Source: Scatosoma sp045613545
Lineage (GTDB): Bacteria > Bacillota > Clostridia > Christensenellales > Borkfalkiaceae
Direction of reading: 5' to 3'
Assembly: GCA_045613545.1 (NCBI GenBank)
Contig: JAZLBD010000017.1
Location: forward strand, 1 to 60,638
DNA: 60,638 nt
The number at the start of each line of letters is the position of its first letter. Position 1 is the stretch's first letter. Positions 33,576 through 43,096 of the stretch are shown in pieces. The position numbers and the translations under genes are program-made. The notes under the pieces are model-generated. The model was not told where the DNA came from, ran no database searches, and worked only from the letters and a program-made list of their open reading frames with translations.

Positions 33576-34922
33576 TTATTCGGCTGCAAGCATTTCTTTA
33601 TATTTCTTTTCTTCCTCGTCGTTGCAATATACGAAGTGTCCAGGCGCAACCTCGCGCATCGAGGGTTTGTTCACGCTGTAATCGTGTTCCGCGATGGGAT
33701 TATAGGTAATACGCACACGTTTCTTTTCGTAAATGGGGTCAGGCAAAGGAATAGCCGACAAAAGCGATTTCGTATACGGGTGCAAGGGGTGTTTGAACAG
33801 CTCTTCACTCGTCGTGAGCTCGACCATCTTACCAAAATACATAACGCCGATACGATCGGAGAAATATTTTACGACGGACAAGTCGTGCGCAATGAACAAA
33901 ATCGTAAGACCGAGTCTTTCACGAAGGTCGTTCAAAAGGTTGATAACTTGCGCTTGAATCGACACGTCGAGTGCGGAAATAGGTTCGTCCGCAATGATCA
34001 TGTCTGGGTTCATGATAACCGAACGAGCGATCCCGATACGTTGACGTTGACCACCCGAGAATTCGTGGGGATAACGACCTGCGTGTTCGGGTACGAGACC
34101 GACGAGTTCCAAAATTTCATACACCTTTTCGTCGATATACGCCTTATCGGTGATCCCTTTGATTTGTAAACCTTCGGAAATCGTTTCGCGAACGGTCATA
34201 CGAGGATCGAGGGACGCGATAGGGTCTTGGAAAATCATTTGAATATCGGTGATGAGTTTCGTGCGCTTCGCGATCTTTCTTTTGTTTCTATATTCCTTTT
34301 TGAGCGATTTCAAAACGGCTTTTGCTTCGCGCAATTTTTCGTTTAATTCGACAATTTTTTCGTCGCCCTCTGCAAGAGTAGCGATTTCGCCCTCGATCGC
34401 GCGGACAACGCTACGTTGCTCCTCGATCTTCGGCAAATGGATTTCATCCACTTCTTTAGCAAGTTTCGCGCCGTATTCTTTATCCGTTTTGTTATGGTCG
34501 TGCTTTGCAGAGTGGATCTTTTCACGATTTTTCATAATCGTTTCGGCAAGCTCTTCTTTCACTTTTTGAATTTCCGCTAAAGTCGCTTCGTCCTCGGGTT
34601 TTTCTTTAAGTTTTCCGCCGAGTTCTTTGAGCTTTTTAGCGGCTTCTTTTCTTGCCGTTTTAATCTCTTCTACGTATGCACGCGTACCTGCCCCTACTCT
34701 ATACCCCTTGAAATAAATGTTTCCCGAGGTAATGTCGTAGAGTTTGATAATCGAACGTCCCGTCGTGGTTTTACCGCAACCGGACTCCCCTACAAGGCCG
34801 AATACTTCGCCGCGTTTAACGTCGAAACTTACGTCGTCCACCGCTTTCAAGACGTGTTTACCCATTTTGAAGTATTGACAGAGATGTTCTACTTTCAACA
34901 AAACTTCGTTATTATTTTCCAT
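33576..34922 (-). CDS. oppF: Oligopeptide ABC transporter ATPase OppF, with coiled-coil insertion
   Basis: 448 residues against about 320 for typical OppF. Walker A GESGCGKTT lies at 45-53, Q-loop IFQDPIASLDP near 230, signature FSGGQRQRIGIARS, Walker B MIIADEPISALDVS and the OppF C-terminal HPLHPYTKSLLSAIP. Between Walker A and the Q-loop there are about 130 extra residues (about 82-215), rich in Lys and Glu and helical, in a place where the family has a short loop. The core motifs are complete, so the protein should be an active ATPase. Last Opp gene of oppABCDF. See the finding on the expanded operon. Confidence 0.93.
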   Translation of the reverse strand: MENNNEVLLKVEHLCQYFKMGKHVLKAVDDVSFDVKRGEVFGLVGESGCGKTTTGRSIIKLYDITSGNIYFKGYRVGAGTRAYVEEIKTARKEAAKKLKELGGKLKEKPEDEATLAEIQKVKEELAETIMKNREKIHSAKHDHNKTDKEYGAKLAKEVDEIHLPKIEEQRSVVRAIEGEIATLAEGDEKIVELNEKLREAKAVLKSLKKEYRNKRKIAKRTKLITDIQMIFQDPIASLDPRMTVRETISEGLQIKGITDKAYIDEKVYEILELVGLVPEHAGRYPHEFSGGQRQRIGIARSVIMNPDMIIADEPISALDVSIQAQVINLLNDLRERLGLTILFIAHDLSVVKYFSDRIGVMYFGKMVELTTSEELFKHPLHPYTKSLLSAIPLPDPIYEKKRVRITYNPIAEHDYSVNKPSMREVAPGHFVYCNDEEEKKYKEMLAAE

Positions 34923-34936
34923 TTCTGTTTACCTCC

Positions 34937-37084
34937 TTATTCACCCATCTTTTTCATACGATTGATACGATCGGTGATAACCTTCGGTTTTTCAACCGCG
35001 GGCGCATCGGGATGCAATAACCACGTAGCCGCAAAGTGGGTCGGGGTCACCTCAAAGAAAGGAGGTTGCATCTCATAATCAATTTTGAGCGCATACTTAT
35101 TCCGTTCCGCGAACGCATCGCCTACGGGCGGGTAAATCATGTTCGGGGGAGTACCGGGGATCGCGTCCAATTTTTCGTCCGTATCCAAGTCGGGCATGGA
35201 CGACAAGAGAGCCCACGTGTACGGGTGACGAGGGTCGTAGAAGATCTCTTCCGACGTACCGTGTTCGACGATCTTCCCTGCGTACATAACGGCGATTCTA
35301 TCCGCCATGTTCGCAACGACGCCGAGGTCGTGCGTAATGAAGATAACCGAAAGATTACGTTCTTTCTTCAAACGGTTGATAAGTTCCAAAATTTGCGCTT
35401 GAATCGTCACGTCCAAAGCCGTCGTAGGCTCGTCGCAAATCAAAATGTCGGGGTTAGCCGCAAGCGCGATTGCAATGACGATACGTTGACGCATACCGCC
35501 CGAGAACTCGAACGGATATTGTTGATAACGGATACGGGGTTCGGGAATACCTACTTCTTCCATAAGCTTGATTGCCGTTTCGCGCGCAATCTTGTTCGTC
35601 ACGCGATAGACGACTTGCGAAGCCTTTTCTTTCAAGTAATCGATGACCTGTACCCCACGTTCCGTATAATCAGGTTCGGGTTTGCTAAGAGCAAGCTCAT
35701 ATCTCTTTTGTACGCGATCAATGATCGACAAGATATTTGCAAGCAAGGTATCGAGTTCAACGACCATCTTCGGAACGAGTTTCCAATCGACGGTCTTGCC
35801 TTTTGCGATAAGAGCGTCTCTCTTTGCTTTTTGTTTCGTATAGCGAGCTTCTTCTTTCGGGTTGTTTACTTGATAGAAGAAGTATTGCGAAAGCGCGTAG
35901 CGCAACGCTTCGCCGAACGTGTAAGGAACGCTGTCCTTTACCGTTTCCAAACGGTCGATGGCGTGTTCTACCGCATAGATGACCTCTTTTGCCTTTTGCG
36001 ACGCTTCTTTCTTCTTGAAGTTTCCTGCCTCAAAGAACACGCGAGCATCTTGCAACGCCTTGATCGCCTTTTCCTTGCGATACAAAGATCTCTTGTGCGA
36101 ATATTCAATCCCCTTTCTTTCCATTTCAATGAAATGGTTCATGAAGTTTTCGTCCAAATATTTAAGGGAAATCTCGTTCGCCTCCTCAATCGAGTGGGAG
36201 GAAAGGTCATCGTCTTTGTTTTGAAGAACGTAATAGCCGATTCTGAAGAAGTTAGGTCTTTCTTGCGAAACGATGGTTTGGAACAACTCTTTCGCGCGAG
36301 CAAGGACTTCTACTACACTGCCGGGCTCCGTTTTAGCAATCGATTCCGCAGCGGAAAGTTCTGCCGTGCAACGTTCCAATTCTTTCTCGAAATTCTTCGT
36401 CAGATAAACGTTTTTCGCTTGTTTGATATTCTTTTTAATTTCACGAAGAACGACTTTCAAATCCACTTTTTGCTTATGCGATAAGCGGAAAACCGTATCT
36501 TCGATTTCTGCGATTGCTTCCGTCAACTCGGTATGCGCAAGGTTGTACGCACCTTCCAATTCCAAAGCTTTGATATTGAATGCGTTGAACGTGTCTGCAA
36601 GCGCTTTCACCTCCGCCTTTTGTTCCTCGGAAACGTCCTGCCCGAACGAGCGGATAATATTCTTGGAAAGAACGGCGAGCATGTCGTTGAAGTCTTTTCT
36701 ACCCGCAGCGCGGTTCGCTTTGTTCTTGAGAAGCATAGCCTCGGTGATTTGCTTACCGATTCTCATAATGGGATCGAGCGCAGAAAGAGGGTCTTGGAAG
36801 ATCATAGCGATTTTGTCGCCACGGATCTTATACATTTCCTCTTCGGGAATTTTCAAAAGGTCTTTTCCGTCGTAGACGATTTCACCGCCCTCGACGATAG
36901 CGTTTCCTGCCAAAATCCCCATAACAGCACGCGACGTGACCGATTTACCAGAGCCCGATTCCCCCACGATTGCAAGTGTTTCCCCTTTGTAAAGGTCAAA
37001 GGAAACGTTTCTAACCGCTTGTACTTTACCGCCTTGCGTACGGAAAGAGATGACTAAGTTTTTAACTTCTAATTTCTTTTCCAT
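34937..37084 (-). CDS. oppD: Oligopeptide ABC transporter ATPase OppD, with very large helical insertion
   Basis: 715 residues against about 340 normally. Walker A GESGSGKSVTSRA lies at 41-53, Q-loop MIFQDPLSALDPIMRIG near 95, signature FSGGMRQRIVIAIAL from about 527, Walker B ILICDEPTTALDVTIQ, then HPYTWALLSSMPD and the C-terminal peptide-transporter domain. About 370 extra residues lie between the Q-loop and the signature, in the helical subdomain that faces the permeases. The insertion is rich in Lys, Glu and Ala, mostly helical, and I recognise no domain in it. All catalytic motifs remain. Starts 3 bp after oppC. Confidence 0.93.
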   Translation of the reverse strand: MEKKLEVKNLVISFRTQGGKVQAVRNVSFDLYKGETLAIVGESGSGKSVTSRAVMGILAGNAIVEGGEIVYDGKDLLKIPEEEMYKIRGDKIAMIFQDPLSALDPIMRIGKQITEAMLLKNKANRAAGRKDFNDMLAVLSKNIIRSFGQDVSEEQKAEVKALADTFNAFNIKALELEGAYNLAHTELTEAIAEIEDTVFRLSHKQKVDLKVVLREIKKNIKQAKNVYLTKNFEKELERCTAELSAAESIAKTEPGSVVEVLARAKELFQTIVSQERPNFFRIGYYVLQNKDDDLSSHSIEEANEISLKYLDENFMNHFIEMERKGIEYSHKRSLYRKEKAIKALQDARVFFEAGNFKKKEASQKAKEVIYAVEHAIDRLETVKDSVPYTFGEALRYALSQYFFYQVNNPKEEARYTKQKAKRDALIAKGKTVDWKLVPKMVVELDTLLANILSIIDRVQKRYELALSKPEPDYTERGVQVIDYLKEKASQVVYRVTNKIARETAIKLMEEVGIPEPRIRYQQYPFEFSGGMRQRIVIAIALAANPDILICDEPTTALDVTIQAQILELINRLKKERNLSVIFITHDLGVVANMADRIAVMYAGKIVEHGTSEEIFYDPRHPYTWALLSSMPDLDTDEKLDAIPGTPPNMIYPPVGDAFAERNKYALKIDYEMQPPFFEVTPTHFAATWLLHPDAPAVEKPKVITDRINRMKKMGE

Positions 37085-37087
37085 GTC

Positions 37088-38674
37088 TTAGTCCTCCGTT
37101 CCTCTAAGCGAGGGGTTGAACGCGTCACGAAGCCCGTTCCCGAACAAGTTGAATGCGAGCATCAACAAGGAAATAAACATTGCGGGATAGAACATCATAT
37201 ACGGATATTGTTGCATTTGCGTTTGCGCGGATGCAAGCATTGCGCCGACGCTCGTCATATTCCCCGAAGAGAGGTTGATAATACCAAGGTAAGACAAGCT
37301 CGATTCCGAGAAAATCATGCCGGGAATAACGAGGACGGAACGGGTGACGATGGTACCGAGAGCGTTGGGGAAGATGTGCTTGAACATAATCCGTCTATCT
37401 CTCGCGCCGAGCGTTCTCGCCGCCAAAATATATTCTTGGTTTTTGAAACGATAGAACTGCATACGAACCGTTCCCGCCATGCCCATCCAGCCTGTTAAGA
37501 AGAAGGATATGAACAGGATCATCATTTGGCTCGAGCCTTTCATGTGGAGTTTCAACAAGGTGATGACGATCATGAACGGAATCGAACCCAAAATATCCGA
37601 GAAACGTTCCATCAAAAGGTCGGCAGCACCGCCGTAGTACCCTTCAATCGCGCCGTAAATTGCGCCGACGATCATGTTGACCGTTGCAACGATGATTGCG
37701 AAAATGAAGGAAAATCTCGCACCGCTTGCCAAACGAACGAAGATATCTTGACCCATTTGCGTCGAACCGAAAATAAACAAAGGATCCGACACGCCGTCTT
37801 TGAGGACGTAGGAGTGGTTGTAAACGTAGTATTCATAAACGTCAACGCGTGCGTGTACACGATTGGTGTTTTTATTGATGGTCGCGTAGGAATAGGAATT
37901 TCCGTTTTCGTCGAAATCAACTTTCGTGCTATTGTACAAATCGGTACGTTCACCGTCCTTCATCGTAAGCGCTTTATAAATGGGAATGAATTGCCCATTT
38001 TCAAGCACCGGTTGGGTTTTCCCTTTTACGACTTCCGTTTTATACCAGAAGTTGAAATCCCCTTGATCTGCATCGGAAAGGGTGTTATCTTTCCCCGAAG
38101 CGGTGGAAAGCTTTCTGTTGATCATCGGATAAATAACTTGCACGCCCGTTTCGTTTTGATATTGTTGAATCGTCAAGTATTGATCCATGGAAAGGTCCAT
38201 AAGTTCTACGCCCTTTCTGCGATAGGTGTCGTAGCGAATTTTATAAACGATCTTTCCATTGACGGAAGATTTCGCCGAATAAGCGCCCTTCTCGTAGTTT
38301 TTGATAGGACCTTGCCCCAATTCTTCAGAAATCGCGCGATAACGGAGGAAGTCGGTTTCGCTGATCGTCTTATCTTCACAGCCGTCCCAGAAATCCCAAC
38401 CGAACGTTTCGCTCATCTTCGTTTTAGGAGCACAATAAGCGAAATTCATGTCTTGATAGGAAACGGTGTAAGGGGTAAGGAAAGGACCAATGATTGCAAA
38501 AAGCACCAAGAAGAGGATGATGAACGCGGCGAACACCGAGCCTTTATTCTTCTTGAAACGATGCATCGCGTCCTTAAAGTACCCGATGGGTTTGGTGTCG
38601 AGTTTTTTATCGTGGAGTTCAACGTTTCCAGCGAATTCAAATTTTTCTTTGGAGATATTCATCGTGTTTTCCAT
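37088..38674 (-). CDS. oppC: Oligopeptide ABC transporter permease OppC, with large extracytoplasmic domain
   Basis: 528 residues against about 300 normally. One membrane segment at about 46-66 (VFAAFIILFLVLFAIIG) is followed by about 240 residues before FGSTQMGQDIFVRLASGARFS, the usual OppC transition into the permease core. The remaining five segments and the EAA loop (AARTLGARDRRIMFKHIFPNA) are normal. The extra domain is extracytoplasmic, polar and aromatic-rich, and could contact the solute-binding protein (inference). Overlap-free 2-bp junction with oppB. Confidence 0.93.
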   Translation of the reverse strand: MENTMNISKEKFEFAGNVELHDKKLDTKPIGYFKDAMHRFKKNKGSVFAAFIILFLVLFAIIGPFLTPYTVSYQDMNFAYCAPKTKMSETFGWDFWDGCEDKTISETDFLRYRAISEELGQGPIKNYEKGAYSAKSSVNGKIVYKIRYDTYRRKGVELMDLSMDQYLTIQQYQNETGVQVIYPMINRKLSTASGKDNTLSDADQGDFNFWYKTEVVKGKTQPVLENGQFIPIYKALTMKDGERTDLYNSTKVDFDENGNSYSYATINKNTNRVHARVDVYEYYVYNHSYVLKDGVSDPLFIFGSTQMGQDIFVRLASGARFSFIFAIIVATVNMIVGAIYGAIEGYYGGAADLLMERFSDILGSIPFMIVITLLKLHMKGSSQMMILFISFFLTGWMGMAGTVRMQFYRFKNQEYILAARTLGARDRRIMFKHIFPNALGTIVTRSVLVIPGMIFSESSLSYLGIINLSSGNMTSVGAMLASAQTQMQQYPYMMFYPAMFISLLMLAFNLFGNGLRDAFNPSLRGTED

Positions 38675-38676
38675 GA

Positions 38677-39636
38677 TTATTTCGCCCCCATTCTAATTCT
38701 CGGATCAATGAACCCGTAGCTAACGTCAACCAAAATACCCGCCATAAGACCGATAATACAATAGAACCCGGAAAGGAACATGAAGAAATCGTAATCGAGC
38801 GAGTTGATCGACATAAGGTAAAGTTTGCCAACGCCGGGGATACCGAAGATATTTTCAAGAATCATCGAACCGCTCAAAATCGAAATGAATTCGGCGATAA
38901 TCGACGGGAAAATAGGAACCATCGCGTTGCGGAGAGAGTGTCGCATAATCGCCTGCTTTCTCGTAAGCCCTTTCGTTCTTGCAAGCAAAATAAATTCGCT
39001 CGTCAAAACTTCGGTAAGTTCAGCACGCGTACCACGGCAGTAGCTGGCGATCGAACCAAACGACATCGCCAAAATCGGCGGAACCATTGATTTGAACATC
39101 GCTCCGGAGAACCAATCCGTACCCATTTCAAGCGTGAGCGGGAAAAGATCAAGTCTAAAACAAATGATATATTGAAGCAAGAATGCGTACACGTAAGAAG
39201 GCACGGAAATGAAGACCATAACGAGCGTGGAAATCACGTGGTCGGTTATTTTATTCTTGCGAAGTGCCGCCCAAATACCGAGACCAATTCCGATGGGAAC
39301 GGCGAAAATTGTCGAATAAATGTTGAGCAAAATCGTCGGAGGAAGTCTATCCACAAACGAATCCCAAACGTCGGCGTATCTATATTCGGGCATAGTCGTA
39401 CCCACCCCGAAGTCGCCGTGGAAAATTCTGGAGATATAGTTGATAAACTGCACGATGATCGGATCGTTATATCCTCTCTTTTCGAGCGTTGCTTCCAATA
39501 AATCTCTATCTTGTCCCGGAGCAAGAGTAATTACCACCGGAACCATCTTAATAAGGAAAAAGCATGCAGTCATGATGATCGCAAAGGACATAAAAGCAAG
39601 TCCTATTCTTTTCATGACGTATTTGAACATATACAT
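38677..39636 (-). CDS. oppB: Oligopeptide ABC transporter permease OppB
   Basis: 319 residues, the normal size; the only core subunit in this operon without an expansion. Six membrane segments, the start YVMKRIGLAFMSFAIIMTAC, and the EAA loop LLARTKGLTRKQAIMRHSLR followed by MVPIFPSI are typical. ATG 39636 and an ATG two codons later share the site GGGAG. Preceded by a 266-bp gap after oppA holding two strong stem-loops. Confidence 0.94.
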   Translation of the reverse strand: MYMFKYVMKRIGLAFMSFAIIMTACFFLIKMVPVVITLAPGQDRDLLEATLEKRGYNDPIIVQFINYISRIFHGDFGVGTTMPEYRYADVWDSFVDRLPPTILLNIYSTIFAVPIGIGLGIWAALRKNKITDHVISTLVMVFISVPSYVYAFLLQYIICFRLDLFPLTLEMGTDWFSGAMFKSMVPPILAMSFGSIASYCRGTRAELTEVLTSEFILLARTKGLTRKQAIMRHSLRNAMVPIFPSIIAEFISILSGSMILENIFGIPGVGKLYLMSINSLDYDFFMFLSGFYCIIGLMAGILVDVSYGFIDPRIRMGAK

Positions 39637-39678
39637 AATCGGTCACTCCCGTACTACTTCGTTTTTTCTTGCCATAAT

Positions 39679-39849
39679 CGAATGATTTCAATCCGCTCGA
39701 ATGCGTCAGGTTAAAATCATTCGTTTATAACAAAAAACGAGATTTTTTCTCATTTTGTTGAACAATAGCAACAAATCGTCGATTGTAAAGCAATAAAAAT
39801 ATACTTTTATAAACCTAATTGTAGTGAGGCATAAAGCCCCACTACAATA
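39679..39849 (-). other. Stem-loops in the oppA-oppB gap
   Basis: Reading 5' to 3' on the minus strand after oppA, ATTGTAGTG (39849-39841) pairs with CACTACAAT (39826-39818). A second inverted repeat, CGAATGATTT (39723-39714) with AAATCATTCG (39688-39679), follows nearer oppB. Neither has a proper T run. Such structures between a binding-protein gene and its permease genes commonly protect the 5' mRNA and keep the binding protein in excess. Confidence 0.6.
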
Positions 39850-39902
39850 TTTCGGTTTATCATTTAGTTAAACGATCGTTGGAATTCGATCCAAGTAAAC
39901 GA

Positions 39903-42467
39903 TTACTTGTAATCGATTTCGCCGTTTTCTTTGTTTTCAGCAACCCAAGCAGCCCATTCGGTATCGTTGTAGTTGTATCTGAGGTAACGAACACCGCCGT
40001 AGCCCATGAACGTGTTGTATTCATACGTTACGTAGTCCATCTTGTAGGACATAAGGGATGCAGCGTAGGAAGCGGAGTAAGGAACGGTGTAGTATTGAAC
40101 GAGGATTTCTTCTTCGATCGCAGCGATGATTTCAACGCGGAATTCATCGTTGAGAGCGCCTTGTTGCCATACAGTGTTAAGTTTTCCCCACCAGTCGTTC
40201 TTGCCGTCAACGAAGAGAGGCATCGTGATTTCAACCGAATCGTTTGCATCGTTGGTGATAACGATAGCGCCGTCAACGTCCTTCAAACCGCGGATGGTAG
40301 CCGTCATCATGTGTTCAGCGGTGTTCCAACCTGCGGAGTACATGTAGGAAGGCGAGCAGTAAGCCATAAGGAGGTAACCAGGGTCCCAAGCAGCGCCGGT
40401 CCAACCACCTTGACAAACGTCGTAGGAACCTGCACGGAATTCGTCAGCCCAAGTAGTACCGAAGGAAGCGTCGAAGTCCATATCGAATCTGCCTTCCAAT
40501 TCGGTGCCAATCATAAGTTCGGTCCAAGCGGCCTTCAAGTAGTCGTAATTACGACGTACACTTTCGTTATCGGTGGACGAACCATAGGTAAGGACAACCG
40601 TATCCGTAGCGGAGATGTCGCCTGCTGCAAGAGCAGCTGCGTAAGCGCTGTTGATAAGTTCTTTTGCTTGATCGGGATCGTAGCCAGTGATCGAATCTAC
40701 TGCATCGTCGAGCGAATCGTAGTCGTCAACGTCAACGCCGTAAACGTTGCAAAGAACTTTCTTCGCTTCTTCGGAACCACGGTACAAACCGTTGGAACCT
40801 TTTTCAACCGCGAAGTAGTGCATGATACCGAACAAACCGTAGCCGGGCAAGGATGCCGTCGTGCACTTGTTCGTGAAGTCTGCTCTGTTAAGACCGATGG
40901 AAAGTGCCTTTCTGAAGTCAACGTAGGAAAGGATCGTCTTGTTCACATCGGCTTCTTCTCTGTTCTTAAGCGCGTCGTAATCGGATTGCAATTGGATGGA
41001 TCCAACGTAATCGTCAGGCGTATAGTAAGCTTGATCAGAGTTCTTATAGTCGGTTGCAACGGATACGTCGATACCGATCGCATCGATGCCACCTTGCAAG
41101 AACATCATCCAAGCGGTTTGCCATTCGGGGATCGTTTCGCAAACGATAGTGTCCGTTTGATATTGACCATCGTATTTAGCGTCGCTATAACCATACCAAT
41201 ATTCGTTTCTTTCCAACTTGTATGCTTTACCAGCTTGGAATTCGGTAAGCTTGTAGGGACCCCAGCTCATCGTCGTTTCAACGTTCGTATGATAGTTGGA
41301 CGTCCAAAGGTCGGAACCGGTTACAGGTTCTTTCTTGCAAGCTTCATACGTTTCTTTGTGTACAAGAGGAAGCGAGGAGAAGTTGTAAGCTACTTTGTAG
41401 CCTGCCGTACCGTCGTCTTCCAAAAGTTGCAATTCTTGTTCAAGGACAACGAAGAGTTCGTTGCTGTCTTCCCCTTCGCCTGCGAAGATACCAACGTCTT
41501 CAAAATCTACGTCGCCGTAAATGGAATAGTGGAACAAGTAGCAAGGCAAGTAGGATTCATCTTCATGACCCCAGCTATCGGTGTCGATAAGTTGCTTCCA
41601 AAGGGCGATCGTTTGGTCCGTGATTGCAACGTAGCCGTTCTCATCGCAAAGAGCGTTAAGGGCTGCATAAGCCGTTGCATCCAAATAACCAGCGTTAGCG
41701 TAAGCTGCAACCGTGTTGCCACTACACCAAGCGGAAGGCTTCTTCAAACCGAATGCAACGAATTCGCCATCGGGAAGGGTGTAAACGCCGTCTTCACCTT
41801 TTACGAGGTCAGCCATCGAATATTTGCCGGTTACGTAGTTGTCTTCGATGGTTTCTTGACCTTGGAACACGTAGTTCTTAGCGTTGTTGATAACCAAAGC
41901 ACCGTTGTAGAAGCTGTCTGCACGATAGTTTTGGAACAACGGATCGAGTTGTTGTTCCATCGTGTAAACGAAATCTTCAGCGTGGATTTCGTCGCCGTTT
42001 TCCCACTTCAAGTCGTCGCGAAGGGTGACTTTGTAAGCGTAGCCGGACGTTGCATCGTCAGGAATGCAATCCCAATCAGCAGCAAGGTCAGCCGTCACGT
42101 CGTCGAGTGCGGTTGCAGCGGAGAATTCTACGGAGAAACCACCGTCAACGATGTTGTCTGCGTTAACGACGCCATCCGTCGTCTTATCCCCAGACCATTC
42201 GAAGTCGTACGTATAGAACGCGGAACCGAGATAACCCATAATTTGCGTATCGTTGTTATCTTGATACGTAAGTTCGTTCCAGTTCGAAGGAGAAACAGAC
42301 GTATACGTGTTATACGTATATTGCTCCGTGTCCTTATGACCCAAGGAAGACAACGACTTCTTAGGCGTTTCACCCTTATCACCGCAAGCGGCAAGAAGGC
42401 CGGACGCACACGTCACCGACATACCGAGAGCCATAACCATCGACAAAAATCTCTTTGTCTTGTTCAT
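39903..42467 (-). CDS. oppA: Oligopeptide-binding lipoprotein OppA (solute-binding protein family 5), oversized
   Basis: 854 residues against about 540-600 normally. A lipoprotein signal peptide (MNKTKRFLSMVMALGMSVTC start, lipobox GLLAAC) anchors it outside the membrane. The SBP_bac_5 fold is seen in LRDDLKWENGDEIHAEDFVYT, YKLERNEYWYG, DFRKALSIGLNRADF and the C-terminal block. Extra acidic and Trp/Tyr-rich stretches enlarge both lobes. Start ATG 42467 has GGAGG ten bases upstream. Strong promoter and a leader of about 215 nt. It captures peptides for OppBCDF downstream. Confidence 0.93.
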   Translation of the reverse strand: MNKTKRFLSMVMALGMSVTCASGLLAACGDKGETPKKSLSSLGHKDTEQYTYNTYTSVSPSNWNELTYQDNNDTQIMGYLGSAFYTYDFEWSGDKTTDGVVNADNIVDGGFSVEFSAATALDDVTADLAADWDCIPDDATSGYAYKVTLRDDLKWENGDEIHAEDFVYTMEQQLDPLFQNYRADSFYNGALVINNAKNYVFQGQETIEDNYVTGKYSMADLVKGEDGVYTLPDGEFVAFGLKKPSAWCSGNTVAAYANAGYLDATAYAALNALCDENGYVAITDQTIALWKQLIDTDSWGHEDESYLPCYLFHYSIYGDVDFEDVGIFAGEGEDSNELFVVLEQELQLLEDDGTAGYKVAYNFSSLPLVHKETYEACKKEPVTGSDLWTSNYHTNVETTMSWGPYKLTEFQAGKAYKLERNEYWYGYSDAKYDGQYQTDTIVCETIPEWQTAWMMFLQGGIDAIGIDVSVATDYKNSDQAYYTPDDYVGSIQLQSDYDALKNREEADVNKTILSYVDFRKALSIGLNRADFTNKCTTASLPGYGLFGIMHYFAVEKGSNGLYRGSEEAKKVLCNVYGVDVDDYDSLDDAVDSITGYDPDQAKELINSAYAAALAAGDISATDTVVLTYGSSTDNESVRRNYDYLKAAWTELMIGTELEGRFDMDFDASFGTTWADEFRAGSYDVCQGGWTGAAWDPGYLLMAYCSPSYMYSAGWNTAEHMMTATIRGLKDVDGAIVITNDANDSVEITMPLFVDGKNDWWGKLNTVWQQGALNDEFRVEIIAAIEEEILVQYYTVPYSASYAASLMSYKMDYVTYEYNTFMGYGGVRYLRYNYNDTEWAAWVAENKENGEIDYK

Positions 42468-42690
42468 AGTTCTTAAACCTCCAAAAAATAGTTTCCAAAA
42501 TTAATATTTAAATACGCGTTCAAAATTTTTTTTCGTAGGCTTTTCCGCCCAACGTAAATTTTGAATGCAATTTAACGATTTTTTTCTTCGCTTTTACGAA
42601 AATTTTGTCCCGCCCTCGGCATATATATATTATATAATGTCGTAGAGCTATCCTTTCGTACCTTGCGAATATAGAATGAAATTACTTGCA

Positions 42691-42719
42691 ATTATATCAA
42701 AGTTGTTTTTTTTTGTCAA
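42691..42719 (-). promoter_or_regulatory. Promoter of the opp operon
   Basis: Minus-strand TTGACA (42714-42719), 17 bp, TATAAT (42691-42696): full consensus. It leaves a leader of about 215 nt (42468-42684), AT-rich with a long TA repeat near 42640; I recognise no riboswitch or T-box in it. Confidence 0.88.
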
Positions 42720-42720
42720 A

Positions 42721-43096
42721 CATTTACACCCGCTTTTTTAATAAAAATTATAAATTAAATCAATTCGTTTTTTCGATTATTCAAGTCTAATCGTTTTAAT
42801 TTGTCGATTGATATCCCTATTTTTTGCGATTTTAGTAGGAAAAAATAGCGTTTTTCCGCTTTATTTTTGATTTTCGTTCGGTTTTATTTGTTCGAAAAAC
42901 CTTTATAAATATGCAATTATTATGGAATAAATAGCGTATTTTTGTATATTTATTATTTTATTCTCTTTTTTTAAGGAAGAATGATAAGCATTTCCATAGA
43001 AAACCGCAAACCCTTTATACATAAGGAATATTAAGGCATACTATAAGAAATTCTAATAGATAATAGTAAAAAAACGGAGAAAATTTAGGGAATTTT
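42721..43096. other. AT-rich divergent gap upstream of cysK
   Basis: Very AT-rich and without a coding frame I can support. It has an inverted repeat CTATTTTTT (42817-42825) / AAAAAATAG (42840-42848). A cysK promoter must lie in the right half, but no box pair is convincing; TACTATAAG near 43038 is a possible -10. I cannot assign a CymR-type site. Confidence 0.4.

Noticed and set aside
35036..38719. Long plus-strand frames (482 and 397 codons) opposite oppD and oppC
   Set aside because: Shadows of strongly biased coding regions; no domains, no start signals.
39879..42476. An 865-codon open frame on the plus strand, antisense to oppA
   Set aside because: It mirrors the oppA frame through the gene's codon bias, has no ribosome site or recognisable domain, and oppA has a signal peptide, ribosome site and promoter.
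42468..42690. A riboswitch or T-box in the 215-nt opp leader
   Set aside because: No conserved aptamer core, T-box sequence or terminator was found; the leader is mainly AT-rich.
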